A DNA stretch of 64,000 bases from Paracoccus everestensis (GCF_021491915.1 NZ_CP090836.1:2342501-2406500); one strand, 5' to 3'. Positions 28,063-37,025 are shown, numbered from the stretch's first letter. A program made the numbers and translations. The notes: generated from the sequence alone by a model not told the origin.

Positions 28063-28740
28063 TTGCGCATCACCGTCCTGACCGGCGCGGGCATTTCCGC
28101 CGAAAGCGGCCTTGCGACATTCCGCGCCGTCAACGGTCTGTGGGAAAACCACCGGATCGAGGATGTGGCGACGCCCGAGGGATTCGCCAGGGATCCGGCG
28201 CTTGTCCACCGCTTCTACAACATGCGCCGCGCGGAGGCTGCTGGCGCACAACCCAATGCAGCGCATCTGGCCTTGGCCGACCTGGCCCGGCGCCACGACC
28301 TGACCCTCGTCACGCAGAATGTTGACGACCTGCATGAACGCGCAGGCAGCCCGGATGTGATCCATATGCACGGAGCGCTGACCGGCGCCTTGTGCGCCGC
28401 CTGCGGGCATCGCTGGCCCGCGCCGACAGTCATGGCGCCCCAGGATCCCTGCCCCGCCTGCGCCCGTCCCGCGACCCGCCCCGACATCGTCTGGTTCGGG
28501 GAAATGCCCTATCACATGGAACGGATATGGGACGCGCTTGAAGGCGCCGACCTGTTTGCGGCCATCGGCACGTCGGGCAATGTCTATCCGGCTGCGGGCT
28601 TTGCCCAACACGCCCGGCGACGTGGGGCGGATTGCGTGGAACTGAACCTGGAGGCCGGCGTGAACGCCCGCGATTTCCATCGCCGCATCATCGGCCCCGC
28701 CAGCCGCATCGTGCCCGACTGGGTCGCCTCGCTGGGCTGA
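28063..28740 (+). CDS. cobB: NAD-dependent protein deacylase (sirtuin, CobB type)
   Basis: A 225-residue Sir2 protein. It begins with the NAD-binding motif TGAGISAESGLATFR, continues TQNVDDLHERAG, the catalytic histidine in HMHGAL, a zinc ribbon of two CxxC pairs (CAACGH and CPACA), and WFGEMPYHM, IGTSGNVYPA and LNLE. These identify a class III bacterial CobB that removes acyl groups from lysines. The start is a TTG at 28063, since the motif begins only five residues in and no ATG is near; this is the least certain point. Confidence 0.9.
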   Translation: MRITVLTGAGISAESGLATFRAVNGLWENHRIEDVATPEGFARDPALVHRFYNMRRAEAAGAQPNAAHLALADLARRHDLTLVTQNVDDLHERAGSPDVIHMHGALTGALCAACGHRWPAPTVMAPQDPCPACARPATRPDIVWFGEMPYHMERIWDALEGADLFAAIGTSGNVYPAAGFAQHARRRGADCVELNLEAGVNARDFHRRIIGPASRIVPDWVASLG

Positions 28741-28782
28741 TTGCGCTTGCCTGCCCCTCCCTGTCTGGGCTATGGCACCCCT

Positions 28783-28950
28783 GCCTCGGTTCCGGGCTTG
28801 TGCCCGGTTAAAAGGGAACGCGGTGAGATTCCGCGACTGCCCCCGCAACTGTCAGCGGAGAGCCGGGCCGGACAACGCCACTGTTCCCGCATGCGGGAAT
28901 GGGAAGGCCCGGCCAAGCGATGACCCGCAAGTCAGGAGACCTGCCGAACG
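28783..28950 (+). ncRNA. Cobalamin riboswitch
   Basis: The leader before btuB holds the conserved cobalamin aptamer landmarks in order: CGGTT...GGTTAAAAGGGAA near 28785-28819, GACTGCCCCCGCAACTGT (28836-28853), the GCCACTGTTCC arm, GGGAAGG, and the B12 box AGTCAGGAGACCTGCC at 28930-28945. Adenosylcobalamin binding would reduce expression of the uptake genes downstream. The boundaries are approximate. Confidence 0.93.
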
Positions 28951-28963
28951 CGATCACCCTGAC

Positions 28964-28982
28964 GGCGCGCGAGGGGCGCGCC
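28964..28982 (+). promoter_or_regulatory. Hairpin in the riboswitch expression platform
   Basis: A perfect 7-base stem GGCGCGC / GCGCGCC with a GAGGG loop lies 18 bases after the B12 box. It has no T-tract, so it is more likely part of a translational or Rho-linked switch than an intrinsic terminator. The btuB start is 112 bases further on. Confidence 0.5.
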
Positions 28983-29094
28983 GGAAACGGAAACTTCCGT
29001 CGTGGTGGTGTCGCTGTCCGGGGGTGCATTCCCATCGGATGAACCGCATCGCGTCCGGGCCATGGGTGCCCGGGTTCCTGGAAGGACGTCATTC

Positions 29095-30927
29095 GTGACC
29101 CCAAGACCGCTATTTTTCACCCTGACCGCCGCCTTGGCGCTGACAACCGCCCTGCCCGCTGCGGCCCAGGACGCCGCCCGGGACGCGTTTGTCCTGGACG
29201 ACATCACCCTGACCGCTAACCGCGAGCCGACCGAGCTGAGCCGGTCGGGAAGTTCGGTATCCGTGCTGACCGGCGAGGATCTGCAAGGACGTGCAGGACA
29301 GCCGCTGGCGCGCAGCCTGACTAAGCTGCCGGGCGTGACGCTGCGGCAGTCCGGGCCTCAGGGGGGGACTGGTTTTCTGGAAGTCCGCGGCGCCCCAGCT
29401 CGCTATGTGCCTGTGGTCATCGATGGCATTGAGGTTTCCGATTCGACTGCTCCGACCCCTTCCTACAATATTGGCGGTCAGATCACGGCAGGCATCGGCC
29501 GTGTCGAACTGCTGCGCGGCGCGCAATCCGCGCTTTACGGTTCGCGCGCCATCGCAGGCATCCTGACTCTTGAATCCCTGCGCCCCACTGAGAATGGACT
29601 GCACCACCATTTCGGAATAGAAGCCGGCAGCTACAATACTCTGACAACGAGCTATGGCGCGACTCTGCGCCGGGACGACACCGACCTGGCCTTCCAGCTC
29701 AGCCATGTCCGTACCGACGGCTTTTCCGCACTGGACGAGAATGACGGCAACTTCGAGGAAGACGGATACGAGGCGACGCGCCTGTCCTTCTACAGCGCGC
29801 ATCGGCTGGAAAACGGCGTCACCATTGGCTTCAACGGCTTCTGGGAAGACAGCACCGCCGATATCGACTATTCCAGCGATGCGACTGGTACGCCGGGTGA
29901 CGACTATTCGGAAAACGAATCCTATGGCCTGCGCGGCTTTGCCCAATTCAGCACCGGAACGGTGGATCATGACATCGCCCTGACCCGCTATCGCATAAGC
30001 CGCGATAGCTATTACAACGGAATTCCAACGCGCTATACCGGCGCCCGGACCAAGCTGTCCTGGCAAGGCGCGACCGATCTGGCCCCCGGTGTCCGCGCGG
30101 TCTTTGGCGCCGATACCGAGAAGGAAGAAGCCGAGGGCAACGGCGACGCGCGTCTTACCGGCGCTTTCGTGGAAACGACGGCTACTTTGGGTGACCGGAT
30201 AGACATCACCACGTCGCTGCGCCGCGACGACCACTCCCGCTTTGGCGGCTTCACTTCGGGTCGCGTGGCGGCGGTCTATCGCACGGATGGCGACCTGCTG
30301 TTCCGCGCGGCGCTGGGCAACGGCTTCCGCGCGCCATCGCTATATCAACTGTTTGACCCGTTTTATGGCACCGCAACCTTAAAGCCCGAAGAAAGCCGCA
30401 CCTACGAACTAGGCATTGAAAAGCACTGGGGCGACAGTCACCTGCGCGCGACCGCCTTTTGGCTTAAAGTGGACAATCTGATCGGTTTCGATAACAACGA
30501 CACGCCCTTGGATTATAACGACGACTTCTATAATCAGGTGGACGGCTTCGCCCGCCGCCGAGGGATCGAGATCGACGGACGCTATGCCTTTGGCGCGGGC
30601 CATGCGCTGACGGCCAGCTATACCTTCATTGACAACCAGACCGACGCGCCGGACTGGGCCCGCGTGCCGGAACGCGTCCTGAACCTCGGGGCCGAAACCA
30701 CCTTCCCCACCGGCACCACGGCGGGCATCGACCTGCAGCACGTGGCGGGCCGGGCGGATGGCATGGACGATTTCACCACCGTCGATCTGCTGGTCAGCCA
30801 TCCGGTGCGCGACAACGCGACCGCCTATCTGCGACTGGAAAATGCCCTGGACGAGGATTACCAGTGGGTCGACGGCTATGGCACTTCGGGCCGGGCGATC
30901 TATGCGGGGCTGCGTGCGTCGTTCTAG
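29095..30927 (+). CDS. btuB: TonB-dependent vitamin B12 receptor BtuB
   Basis: A 610-residue outer-membrane receptor. A signal peptide (LFFTLTAALALTTALPAAAQ) is followed by DITLTANREPTELSRSGSSV and a plug domain (GEDLQGRAGQPLARSLTKLPGVTLRQSG, GIGRVELLRGAQSALYGSRAIAG in parts), then a 22-strand barrel ending with the aromatic terminus ...AIYAGLRASF. The cobalamin riboswitch directly upstream and the ABC importer downstream fix the substrate as a corrinoid. The start is a GTG at 29095 behind GGAAGGA; the open frame extends 31 codons more into the leader without a signal sequence. Confidence 0.92.
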   Translation: MTPRPLFFTLTAALALTTALPAAAQDAARDAFVLDDITLTANREPTELSRSGSSVSVLTGEDLQGRAGQPLARSLTKLPGVTLRQSGPQGGTGFLEVRGAPARYVPVVIDGIEVSDSTAPTPSYNIGGQITAGIGRVELLRGAQSALYGSRAIAGILTLESLRPTENGLHHHFGIEAGSYNTLTTSYGATLRRDDTDLAFQLSHVRTDGFSALDENDGNFEEDGYEATRLSFYSAHRLENGVTIGFNGFWEDSTADIDYSSDATGTPGDDYSENESYGLRGFAQFSTGTVDHDIALTRYRISRDSYYNGIPTRYTGARTKLSWQGATDLAPGVRAVFGADTEKEEAEGNGDARLTGAFVETTATLGDRIDITTSLRRDDHSRFGGFTSGRVAAVYRTDGDLLFRAALGNGFRAPSLYQLFDPFYGTATLKPEESRTYELGIEKHWGDSHLRATAFWLKVDNLIGFDNNDTPLDYNDDFYNQVDGFARRRGIEIDGRYAFGAGHALTASYTFIDNQTDAPDWARVPERVLNLGAETTFPTGTTAGIDLQHVAGRADGMDDFTTVDLLVSHPVRDNATAYLRLENALDEDYQWVDGYGTSGRAIYAGLRASF

Positions 30928-31708
30928 GACCATCCTGGCGGCGGCGGTCCTGATCGCCGCCGCCCTGCCCGCGCAGGCGGAACCACAGCGCGTGGTGTCG
31001 ATGAACCTGTGCAGCGACCAGTTGGCGATGATGCTGGCGGCGCCGGGGCAGTTGATCTCGGTCAGCAGCCTGGCGCAGGATCCCCGCCTGTCGCCCCTGG
31101 CCCAAGAAGCCGCGGCGTATCGTCCGAACAGCGGCCGCGCCGAGGAGATCTATCTGATGCGCCCCGATCTGGTGATCGCAGGCACCTATACCCCGCCTGC
31201 AACCGTGGCGATGCTGCGCCGTCTGGGCATCCGCGTCGAAACCCCGCCCCCATCCGAGGATTTCGATGCCATCCGCGCCGACATCATTCGCATGGGCGAC
31301 TGGCTGGGCCGCCGGGACGCCGCGCGCGACCTGCTGGCGCGCTTTGACGCGGACTTGGCTGCCGCGCGCAGTCCCCGAGGCCAAGGCCGCGCGGCGCTGT
31401 ATTACGCCAACGGCTTCACCTCGGGGTCGGAAACGCTGGCCGGAGCGATCCTGGACGCGGCCGGTCTTGGCAACGTCGCCACCGACTATGGTATCGCCGC
31501 AACGACGCCCCTCCCCCTGGAACTGCTGGTCATGGCCCGCCCGGACCGGCTGATCACCGGAGCCAAATGGCCCGGCCAGTCCCGGGGCGAGGCGATCCTC
31601 GACCACCCCGCCCTTGCCGCCGCCTCACCCGCCCGGGCGCAGGTCACGGACCTGCACTGGACCTGCGGCACGCCCTTTGTCACCCGCGCCATCCGATCCC
31701 TGCGATGA
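30902..31708 (+). CDS. btuF: Cobalamin ABC transporter substrate-binding protein BtuF
   Basis: A periplasmic binding protein of about 268 residues. The signal peptide contains ILAAAVLIAAALPAQA, and the mature part begins EPQRVVSMNLCSDQLAMML, the usual opening of BtuF/FecB-type proteins. It shares about 26 bases with the btuB end; a GTG at 30914 is an equally possible start. Both would keep the signal peptide. ATGA overlap links it to the permease. Cobalamin specificity is inferred from the riboswitch and btuB. Confidence 0.85.
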   Translation: MRGCVRRSRTILAAAVLIAAALPAQAEPQRVVSMNLCSDQLAMMLAAPGQLISVSSLAQDPRLSPLAQEAAAYRPNSGRAEEIYLMRPDLVIAGTYTPPATVAMLRRLGIRVETPPPSEDFDAIRADIIRMGDWLGRRDAARDLLARFDADLAAARSPRGQGRAALYYANGFTSGSETLAGAILDAAGLGNVATDYGIAATTPLPLELLVMARPDRLITGAKWPGQSRGEAILDHPALAAASPARAQVTDLHWTCGTPFVTRAIRSLR

Positions 31709-32691
31709 AGGCGCTGCTTCCGGTTTTGGCGGCGCTTGTGTGCGCCTTGTTCCTGGCGTCCCTGCTGACCGGTCCGGCGGGGCTGCCCATGCTGGATTCG
31801 TTGCGCGGCCTCGCTTTGGGCGGGGACGGCCCGATCCCCATCGTGATGCGCGAAATCCGCCTGCCCCGCGCGATCCTGGGGGCGGCCGTCGGCGCGGGCT
31901 TGGGACTGAGCGGCGCGGCCTTGCAGGGATACCTGCGCAATCCCCTGGCCGAACCGGGGCTGATCGGCATATCCGGCATGGCGGCGCTTGGCGCGGTGCT
32001 GTCGATCCAGACCGGGCTGTCGCTGCTGGCGGTTCTGGCCCTGCCGCTGGCGGCCTTTGCAGGCGCGGCGGTCGGCGTGGCGATGCTGATGGCCCTGGCC
32101 GGACCGCGCGGCGGGTCGGTTACGCTGATCCTCGCAGGCGTGGCGATTTCTGCCCTCGCAGGCGCGGGAACGGCCCTGGTGCTGAACCTGTCGCCCAATC
32201 CTTATGCCGCGAGTGAGATCGTCTTCTGGCTGATGGGGTCGCTGGCCGACCGGTCCATGCTGCATCTTTGGCTGGCCCTGCCGCCCATGGCGCTTGGCGC
32301 CGCTGTGATCCTGTCCACCCGGCGCGCCCTGGATGCCCTGACCCTGGGCGAGGCTGCGGCCCAGGCGCTTGGCATGGCCGGGCCTGCTCTGCGCTGGCGG
32401 TTGGTCGCGGGCACGGCGCTGATCGTCGGCCCTGCCACCGCCGTGGCCGGGGCCATCGGCTTCGTGGGACTGGTGGTGCCGCATATTCTGCGGCCTTTCG
32501 TGGGCGCGCGGCCATCGGCGCTGCTGCCTGCCTCGGCGCTTGGCGGGGCGGCGCTGCTGCTGGCCTCTGACATTGCGGTACGGCTGGTCGTGCCCGACCG
32601 CGACTTGAAGCTGGGCGTGCTGACCGCCATCGTGGGCGCACCGCTGTTCTTGCACCTGATCTGGAAAACCCGCAGCGGGGGACGCGTCTGA
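31705..32691 (+). CDS. btuC: Cobalamin ABC transporter permease BtuC (FecCD family)
   Basis: A 328-residue FecCD-type permease with about ten membrane segments. Family features are REIRLPRAILGAAVGAGLGLSG, LQGYLRNPLAEPGLIGIS, and GAIGFVGLVVPHILR, followed by LPASALGGAALLLASDIAVR. These permeases import B12, haem or siderophores as homodimers. It overlaps btuF by four bases and btuD by one (TGATG). The substrate assignment rests on the locus. Confidence 0.88.
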   Translation: MKALLPVLAALVCALFLASLLTGPAGLPMLDSLRGLALGGDGPIPIVMREIRLPRAILGAAVGAGLGLSGAALQGYLRNPLAEPGLIGISGMAALGAVLSIQTGLSLLAVLALPLAAFAGAAVGVAMLMALAGPRGGSVTLILAGVAISALAGAGTALVLNLSPNPYAASEIVFWLMGSLADRSMLHLWLALPPMALGAAVILSTRRALDALTLGEAAAQALGMAGPALRWRLVAGTALIVGPATAVAGAIGFVGLVVPHILRPFVGARPSALLPASALGGAALLLASDIAVRLVVPDRDLKLGVLTAIVGAPLFLHLIWKTRSGGRV

Positions 32692-33428
32692 TGGTTCTGA
32701 CGCTGACCGGCCTGTCCGTCACCCGCCGCCGCCGACCGGTGTTGCACGGGGTCCGCCTGTCCCTCGGACCCGGCGAATTCGTGGGCCTGATCGGCCCGAA
32801 CGGCGCGGGAAAATCGTCCCTGATGGAGGCCGCGCTTGGCCTGATCCCCTTTACCGGCACGTCCAGCCTTGCCGCGATGCCCGCCGACCGGCGTGCCCGC
32901 CACGCCGCCTATCTGCCGCAAGCGCGCGAAATCGCCTGGCCCGTCAGTGTCGAGGATCTGGTGGCCCTTGGCCGCATCCCCTGGCCCGGGGGCGGACGCA
33001 GCGGCATGGACCGCATCGCCACCGACGCGGCCATAGACCGCATGGGGCTGGAGGCGTTCCGCAAGCGCACCGCCCTGCGCCTGTCGGGGGGTGAACAGAA
33101 CCGTGCCCTGATCGCCCGGGCGCTGGCGCAGGACACGCCCCTGCTGATCGCGGACGAACCCATCGCGGGCCTGGATCCGGCGCAGCAACTGGCCTGCCTG
33201 CGCCTGTTCCGGGATCTGGCGGCCGAGGGGCGGACGGTCCTTGCCTCGATCCACGACCTGGGGCTGGCGGCACGGTTCTGTACGCGGCTGGTCTTGCTGT
33301 CGAACGGGCGCGTGCTGGCCGATGGTCCTGCCGACAGAATCCTGCACGACGACCTGCTGCGCCGCGCCTTTGGCATCACCGTGCGGCGGGTCGATACACC
33401 GGACGGTCCGGCGATCCTGCCGGTTTAG
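32691..33428 (+). CDS. btuD: Cobalamin ABC transporter ATPase BtuD
   Basis: A 245-residue ABC ATPase with Walker A GPNGAGKSS, signature LSGGEQNRALIARALAQ, Walker B LLIADEPIAGLDP and the H-loop histidine in LASIHDLGL. The start overlaps the btuC stop (TGATG). It completes the importer. Its last four bases overlap the stop of the convergent ParA gene, so little room is left for a terminator. Confidence 0.9.
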   Translation: MVLTLTGLSVTRRRRPVLHGVRLSLGPGEFVGLIGPNGAGKSSLMEAALGLIPFTGTSSLAAMPADRRARHAAYLPQAREIAWPVSVEDLVALGRIPWPGGGRSGMDRIATDAAIDRMGLEAFRKRTALRLSGGEQNRALIARALAQDTPLLIADEPIAGLDPAQQLACLRLFRDLAAEGRTVLASIHDLGLAARFCTRLVLLSNGRVLADGPADRILHDDLLRRAFGITVRRVDTPDGPAILPV

Positions 33429-34060
33429 CCGATCGCCGCCAGAACCTCGTCGGTCAGCGCAGCGATCTCGTCCCGGGCCGGTCCGCTGCGGGCGCGTTCC
33501 AGGGCGCCGACGCCCTGGCCCAGGGTTTCCGCGTAAAGCACGCGGTTCGACACCTGCGTTTGCGCCACATCGGCCCCCAGGGCAGCGGCCTTGAGCGAAA
33601 CCTCGGCCGACAGCCGGGTGTTCGGGCGCACGCGGTTCATCACCACCAGCACCGGCGCCTTTTCCCGACGCGCCAGATCCAGAACGCCTTCGGTCGCCCA
33701 CAGATCCACATGGCTGGTCGCCACCGGCACCAGCACCAGATCGGCCACCCGCAGTGCCGGACGCAGGTCGCTGTCGATCTTGGGCGGCGTGTCGATGATG
33801 ACGAAATCGAACCGCTTCTTCAGCTTTTCGGATTCGTAACTGGCACCCCAGGCAGAGGATGTGGAAAAATCCATGGCCTCGTCCTCGCCCTGGGCCTGCA
33901 TCCGTTCGATGAACCAGCGGCCCAGGCTGCCTTGCGGATCGGTGTCGATCAACGCAACGGAATGGCCCCTTTCAAGCAGGCTGACGGCCAGGTTGACGGC
34001 CAGCGTCGTCTTGCCCGACCCGCCCTTTTGCTGGGCGACCGTGATGATCCTGCCTGCCAT
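33425..34060 (-). CDS. Orphan ParA-family ATPase
   Basis: A 211-residue ParA/MinD-like protein with the deviant Walker A QKGGSGKTT (residues 11-19), ALIDTDPQGSLGRWF (A' motif), and VIIDTPPKIDSDLR (Walker B). It is short and lacks the N-terminal helix-turn-helix of plasmid or chromosomal ParA, and no parB or parS-like repeats are seen. Such orphan ParAs position protein clusters, chemoreceptor arrays or carboxysomes in other bacteria; the cargo here is unknown. The ATG at 34060 follows CAGGAGGGACG. Confidence 0.85.
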   Translation of the reverse strand: MAGRIITVAQQKGGSGKTTLAVNLAVSLLERGHSVALIDTDPQGSLGRWFIERMQAQGEDEAMDFSTSSAWGASYESEKLKKRFDFVIIDTPPKIDSDLRPALRVADLVLVPVATSHVDLWATEGVLDLARREKAPVLVVMNRVRPNTRLSAEVSLKAAALGADVAQTQVSNRVLYAETLGQGVGALERARSGPARDEIAALTDEVLAAIG

Positions 34061-34120
34061 CGTCCCTCCTGCCGGTTGACGCATGGGCACGGTAGCGGGC
34101 AGGCCGCGCGATTGCACGGT

Positions 34121-34462
34121 CTATTTCGCGGTTGCAGCATCGTTGTTAAAGACGGCCTGCACCTCGTACATCACCGGCTCGAAGCTTTTGCACATGCTGT
34201 TGATGTCGCGGTTCCGCCGCCGCATTTCCTCGTGGCGCAGCATGGCCTGGTAATCCTTGCGGTCGCGCCACTGGGAATAGGTGGCGATCCGGGTCTGCGC
34301 GTCGTTCAGGTGAATCGCGCCCGACACGAAGCCCGGCTGGCGGCGGATCACCTGGTCCCAGGCATCGGTCAGCAGATCCAGCACGTCATGGGCGCTGCCA
34401 GGCGTCACCTCGAAGGTGGTGATGACGGTCTGGCCGTCGAAATCGCGGCGGATGTCGGGCAT
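34121..34462 (-). CDS. Antibiotic biosynthesis monooxygenase (ABM) domain protein
   Basis: A 113-residue ABM-fold protein: VITTFEVTPGSAHDVLDLLTDAW, RQPGFVSGAIHLNDAQTRIATYSQWRD and a C-terminal extension containing FEPVMYEVQAVF. The dimeric alpha-beta barrel family includes quinone monooxygenases and haem-degrading enzymes, but most members are uncharacterised. It lies upstream of the ParA gene on the same strand and is divergent from an M19 dipeptidase. Start at 34462 follows AAGGAGACGCC. Confidence 0.82.
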   Translation of the reverse strand: MPDIRRDFDGQTVITTFEVTPGSAHDVLDLLTDAWDQVIRRQPGFVSGAIHLNDAQTRIATYSQWRDRKDYQAMLRHEEMRRRNRDINSMCKSFEPVMYEVQAVFNNDAATAK

Positions 34463-34583
34463 GGCTGGCGTCTCCTTTGCTTGCCGGGGCCAGCCTAATG
34501 CCGAATCGCGGCAGAGGCCAAGCGCAGCCATTGCCGCCCGCGCCGGGATGTGCATGGTCGGGGCACGATCCAAGGAGAAGCGG

Positions 34584-35624
34584 ATGATTCCGGTATTCGA
34601 CGGCCATAACGATTTCCTGCAACGCGTCGTGGCGGGCGGCACTGACATCTGGCTGAAAGGCGACGGCACCGGCCATCTGGACCTGCCGCGCGCCCGGGCT
34701 GGCGGCCTGGTGGGCGGCTTCTTCGCGATCTGGATCCCTGCGCCCCAGGGACCAAACGATGCCGCCGCCGCGGCATTGATGGAAAACCCGCCCTTTGCCA
34801 TGCCCCTGCCGGATGAAATTCCCTTTGCCCAGGCCCTGCCCCATGCCTTCGCCCAGGCCACGGCGCTCAAGGCGCTTGAGCGGACGGGAACGCTGGACAT
34901 CGTGACCTCGGCCAGCGGCCTGCGCCGGGCTGTCGCCGCAGGCCGCATTGCCGCGATCATGCATATGGAGGGGGCCGAGGCGATCCCCGACATGGACGCC
35001 CTGCACCTGTGGCACGCAGCGGGGCTGCGGTCGCTGGGGCCGGTCTGGTCGCGCCCCACCGCCTATGGCCATGGCGTGCCCTTTGCCTTTCCGTCCTTGC
35101 CCGATACCGGGAACGGGCTGACTGGTTCGGGCCGGGCCTTGGTCCGCGAATGCAACAGCCTGCGGATCATGCTGGATGTGTCGCATCTGAACGAAGCCGG
35201 GTTCAACGACGTGGCCTCCCTGTCGGATGCGCCCCTGGTCGCCAGCCACAGTTGTGTCCACGCCATCAGCGAAAGCAGCCGGAACCTGACCGACCGGCAG
35301 TTGCGCACCATTGCCGACAGCCAGGGCCTTGTGGGCCTGAACTTCGCCTCCAGCTTTCTGCGCGCCGATGGCCGCCGCCTGCCGCTGGAAGGCTTTGACA
35401 CCATGCTGCGGCATCTGGATCACCTGCTGGATATCCTGGGAGAGGATGGCGTGGCGCTCGGGTCCGATTTCGACGGCGCCCTGATGCCGCGCGATCTGCC
35501 CGATGCCGCCGCCCTTCCCGCACTGATCGGCGCGATGGAGGCGCATGGCTACGGCAGCACCCTGATCCGCAAGATCGCCAGCGAAAACTGGATCGGCGTG
35601 CTGAAACGCACCTGGGGGGAATGA
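34584..35624 (+). CDS. M19 family dipeptidase (cytoplasmic)
   Basis: A 346-residue dipeptidase with all metal ligands: DGHND at the N-terminus, HMEGAEAI, LDVSHLNEAGF, ASHSCVHAI and LGSDFDGALMP. Unlike the M19 protein at 17677-18858 it has no signal or membrane segment, so it is probably cytoplasmic. AAGGAG seven bases before the ATG fixes the start. The two copies are only distantly alike and likely serve different compartments. A hairpin-bearing repeat follows the stop. Confidence 0.9.
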   Translation: MIPVFDGHNDFLQRVVAGGTDIWLKGDGTGHLDLPRARAGGLVGGFFAIWIPAPQGPNDAAAAALMENPPFAMPLPDEIPFAQALPHAFAQATALKALERTGTLDIVTSASGLRRAVAAGRIAAIMHMEGAEAIPDMDALHLWHAAGLRSLGPVWSRPTAYGHGVPFAFPSLPDTGNGLTGSGRALVRECNSLRIMLDVSHLNEAGFNDVASLSDAPLVASHSCVHAISESSRNLTDRQLRTIADSQGLVGLNFASSFLRADGRRLPLEGFDTMLRHLDHLLDILGEDGVALGSDFDGALMPRDLPDAAALPALIGAMEAHGYGSTLIRKIASENWIGVLKRTWGE

Positions 35625-35630
35625 TCCCCG

Positions 35631-35684
35631 TTCATCTTGGTCCAAATATCCCACAGGGGGCCTGGGGGACGTGAAGTCCCCCAG
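35631..35684 (+). repeat. Intergenic repeat with hairpin, copy 1
   Basis: The sequence TTCATC-TTGGTC-CAAATATCC is followed by a G-rich stretch and a perfect 9-base stem CTGGGGGAC / GTCCCCCAG with a GTGAA loop (35662-35684). A second copy with the same TTCATC...CAAATATCC core and its own hairpins is at 39894-39946. It lies between two convergent genes and could terminate both. Elements of this form recur at gene ends in Rhodobacteraceae as I recall. Confidence 0.65.
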
Positions 35685-35697
35685 CATTCGCGCGACG

Positions 35698-36969
35698 CTA
35701 TTCGGTCACAGTCACAGGCGCGTCGGGGGCGGGTGCCGCCTGCGCGACCGACACGATCTGCGCCAGTTCGGGATCGGCGTTCAGATCGGCCAGGGCAAAG
35801 CTGCCGGTCACGTCATCCGGGGATAGCTTGATATTCTTGACGACCTGAGGACCGGGGGCGGCAGGGCCATAAGTCTGGCCGTTCACGGCGAAATAGACTG
35901 CGCCTGAATTGCCCGTGCGCAGCAGCGGCGGTTCCTCCAGCGCCGGCAGGGTAAAGCGCTCCCCGGCGTCCATGATCTTTTCCAGAAGAACCGTTCCGTC
36001 GGCCGATGTCACGCGCACCCAGGCAGGCCGGGCGGCCAGCAGTTCCAAGGCGGGCGCGTCCGGCGCCACGGTGATCGCGGCCGCGGCCTGTTCCGGGAGG
36101 GGGGGTCCGAATTCGGCAGCCCCCGCCTCGGCCAATGCGCGCTGAATGGCGGTTCCAGCATCGGGGGGGCCCTGGTCCGCGGCCATGTCCTGGGCTGCGG
36201 GCACCTGCGTCAGGCCGGGGTCGATGGCGGCAATCGGACCATCGCGCGCGGTCAAGACCGGCGCTTCCAGAATCTGCGGGCGATACAGCCTGTCCAACCC
36301 CTCGGGTTGAGGCAGGGCCTGAGCCAGATCGGTGGTGTCGGACAGATCCAGGGCCGGTTCGGCCATGCCCGTCCCCTCGACCGGATCCAGGGCGGTGACG
36401 ACGCCAGGCGCGTTTTCGCCCGGGGCCAGGGTGACACGCTGAACCTCTTGCAACAGGGACCAGCCGCCATAGCCCAAGCCGCAGACCAGGGCGATCAGCA
36501 CCAGGACGGCGCCGATGGCACGGGGTTCGATGTCGGACCAGAAGCTTTCCTGCTGCGGAATGAACAGCGCCTTGGGATTGGCCAGGGCCTCGACGGGGTC
36601 GGACGGCTTGCGCGCAGGTTTTGGCCCGGCGGCGGTGGGCGCCATGCCATGCGTGGGCTGGAAACCGGATTCCAGGCAGAACCGGCGAAAGGTCCAGTCA
36701 GGGTCCATGTTCAGATAGCGCGCATAGGACCGGACATAGCCCGCCACGAAGCTGGGCGTGTCGAATGCGGTGATGTCGCAATTCTCAATCGCGGCAACAT
36801 AGGATGCACGGATGCGCAATTCACGCTGCACGTCCAGCAGGGACTTGCCCAGGGTCGCCCGTTCGCCCCGCAGGATATCGCCAAGGCGCGTGTCGTCGTC
36901 GAGGAAATGGCCCACTTCCCCCACCTGCACATTCTCCTCTGCCGGGTAATCAGCCCGCAGCCTGCTCAT
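35698..36969 (-). CDS. RodZ-like helix-turn-helix membrane protein (DUF4115)
   Basis: A 423-residue protein. A cytoplasmic helix-turn-helix (residues about 29-90, LGDILRGERATLGKSLLDVQ, IENCDITAFDTPSFVAGYVRSYARYL) is followed by a linker, one transmembrane segment (about 151-172), an Ala/Pro/Asp-rich periplasmic stretch and a C-terminal DUF4115 domain (ARPAWVRVTSADGTVLLEKIMDAGERF). This is the RodZ layout, which in rods links MreB to the membrane. Its length is above the usual E. coli RodZ because of the long low-complexity region. It lies downstream of hemA on the same strand. Confidence 0.82.
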   Translation of the reverse strand: MSRLRADYPAEENVQVGEVGHFLDDDTRLGDILRGERATLGKSLLDVQRELRIRASYVAAIENCDITAFDTPSFVAGYVRSYARYLNMDPDWTFRRFCLESGFQPTHGMAPTAAGPKPARKPSDPVEALANPKALFIPQQESFWSDIEPRAIGAVLVLIALVCGLGYGGWSLLQEVQRVTLAPGENAPGVVTALDPVEGTGMAEPALDLSDTTDLAQALPQPEGLDRLYRPQILEAPVLTARDGPIAAIDPGLTQVPAAQDMAADQGPPDAGTAIQRALAEAGAAEFGPPLPEQAAAAITVAPDAPALELLAARPAWVRVTSADGTVLLEKIMDAGERFTLPALEEPPLLRTGNSGAVYFAVNGQTYGPAAPGPQVVKNIKLSPDDVTGSFALADLNADPELAQIVSVAQAAPAPDAPVTVTE

Positions 36970-36996
36970 GTCTTGCCTGCCTCATCGCCCGATGCC

Positions 36997-37025
36997 GGTA
37001 ACGTCCGAATCAGACGTTACCTTTT
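36997..37025. promoter_or_regulatory. Perfect inverted repeat between hemA and the RodZ-like gene
   Basis: GGTAACGTC / GACGTTACC form a perfect 9-base stem around a 7-base loop, followed by TTTT on the plus strand. Both neighbouring genes are on the minus strand, where no T-tract follows, so it is not an ordinary hemA terminator. It starts 27 bases before the RodZ-like ATG and could be an operator or a 5' UTR hairpin. Confidence 0.55.
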
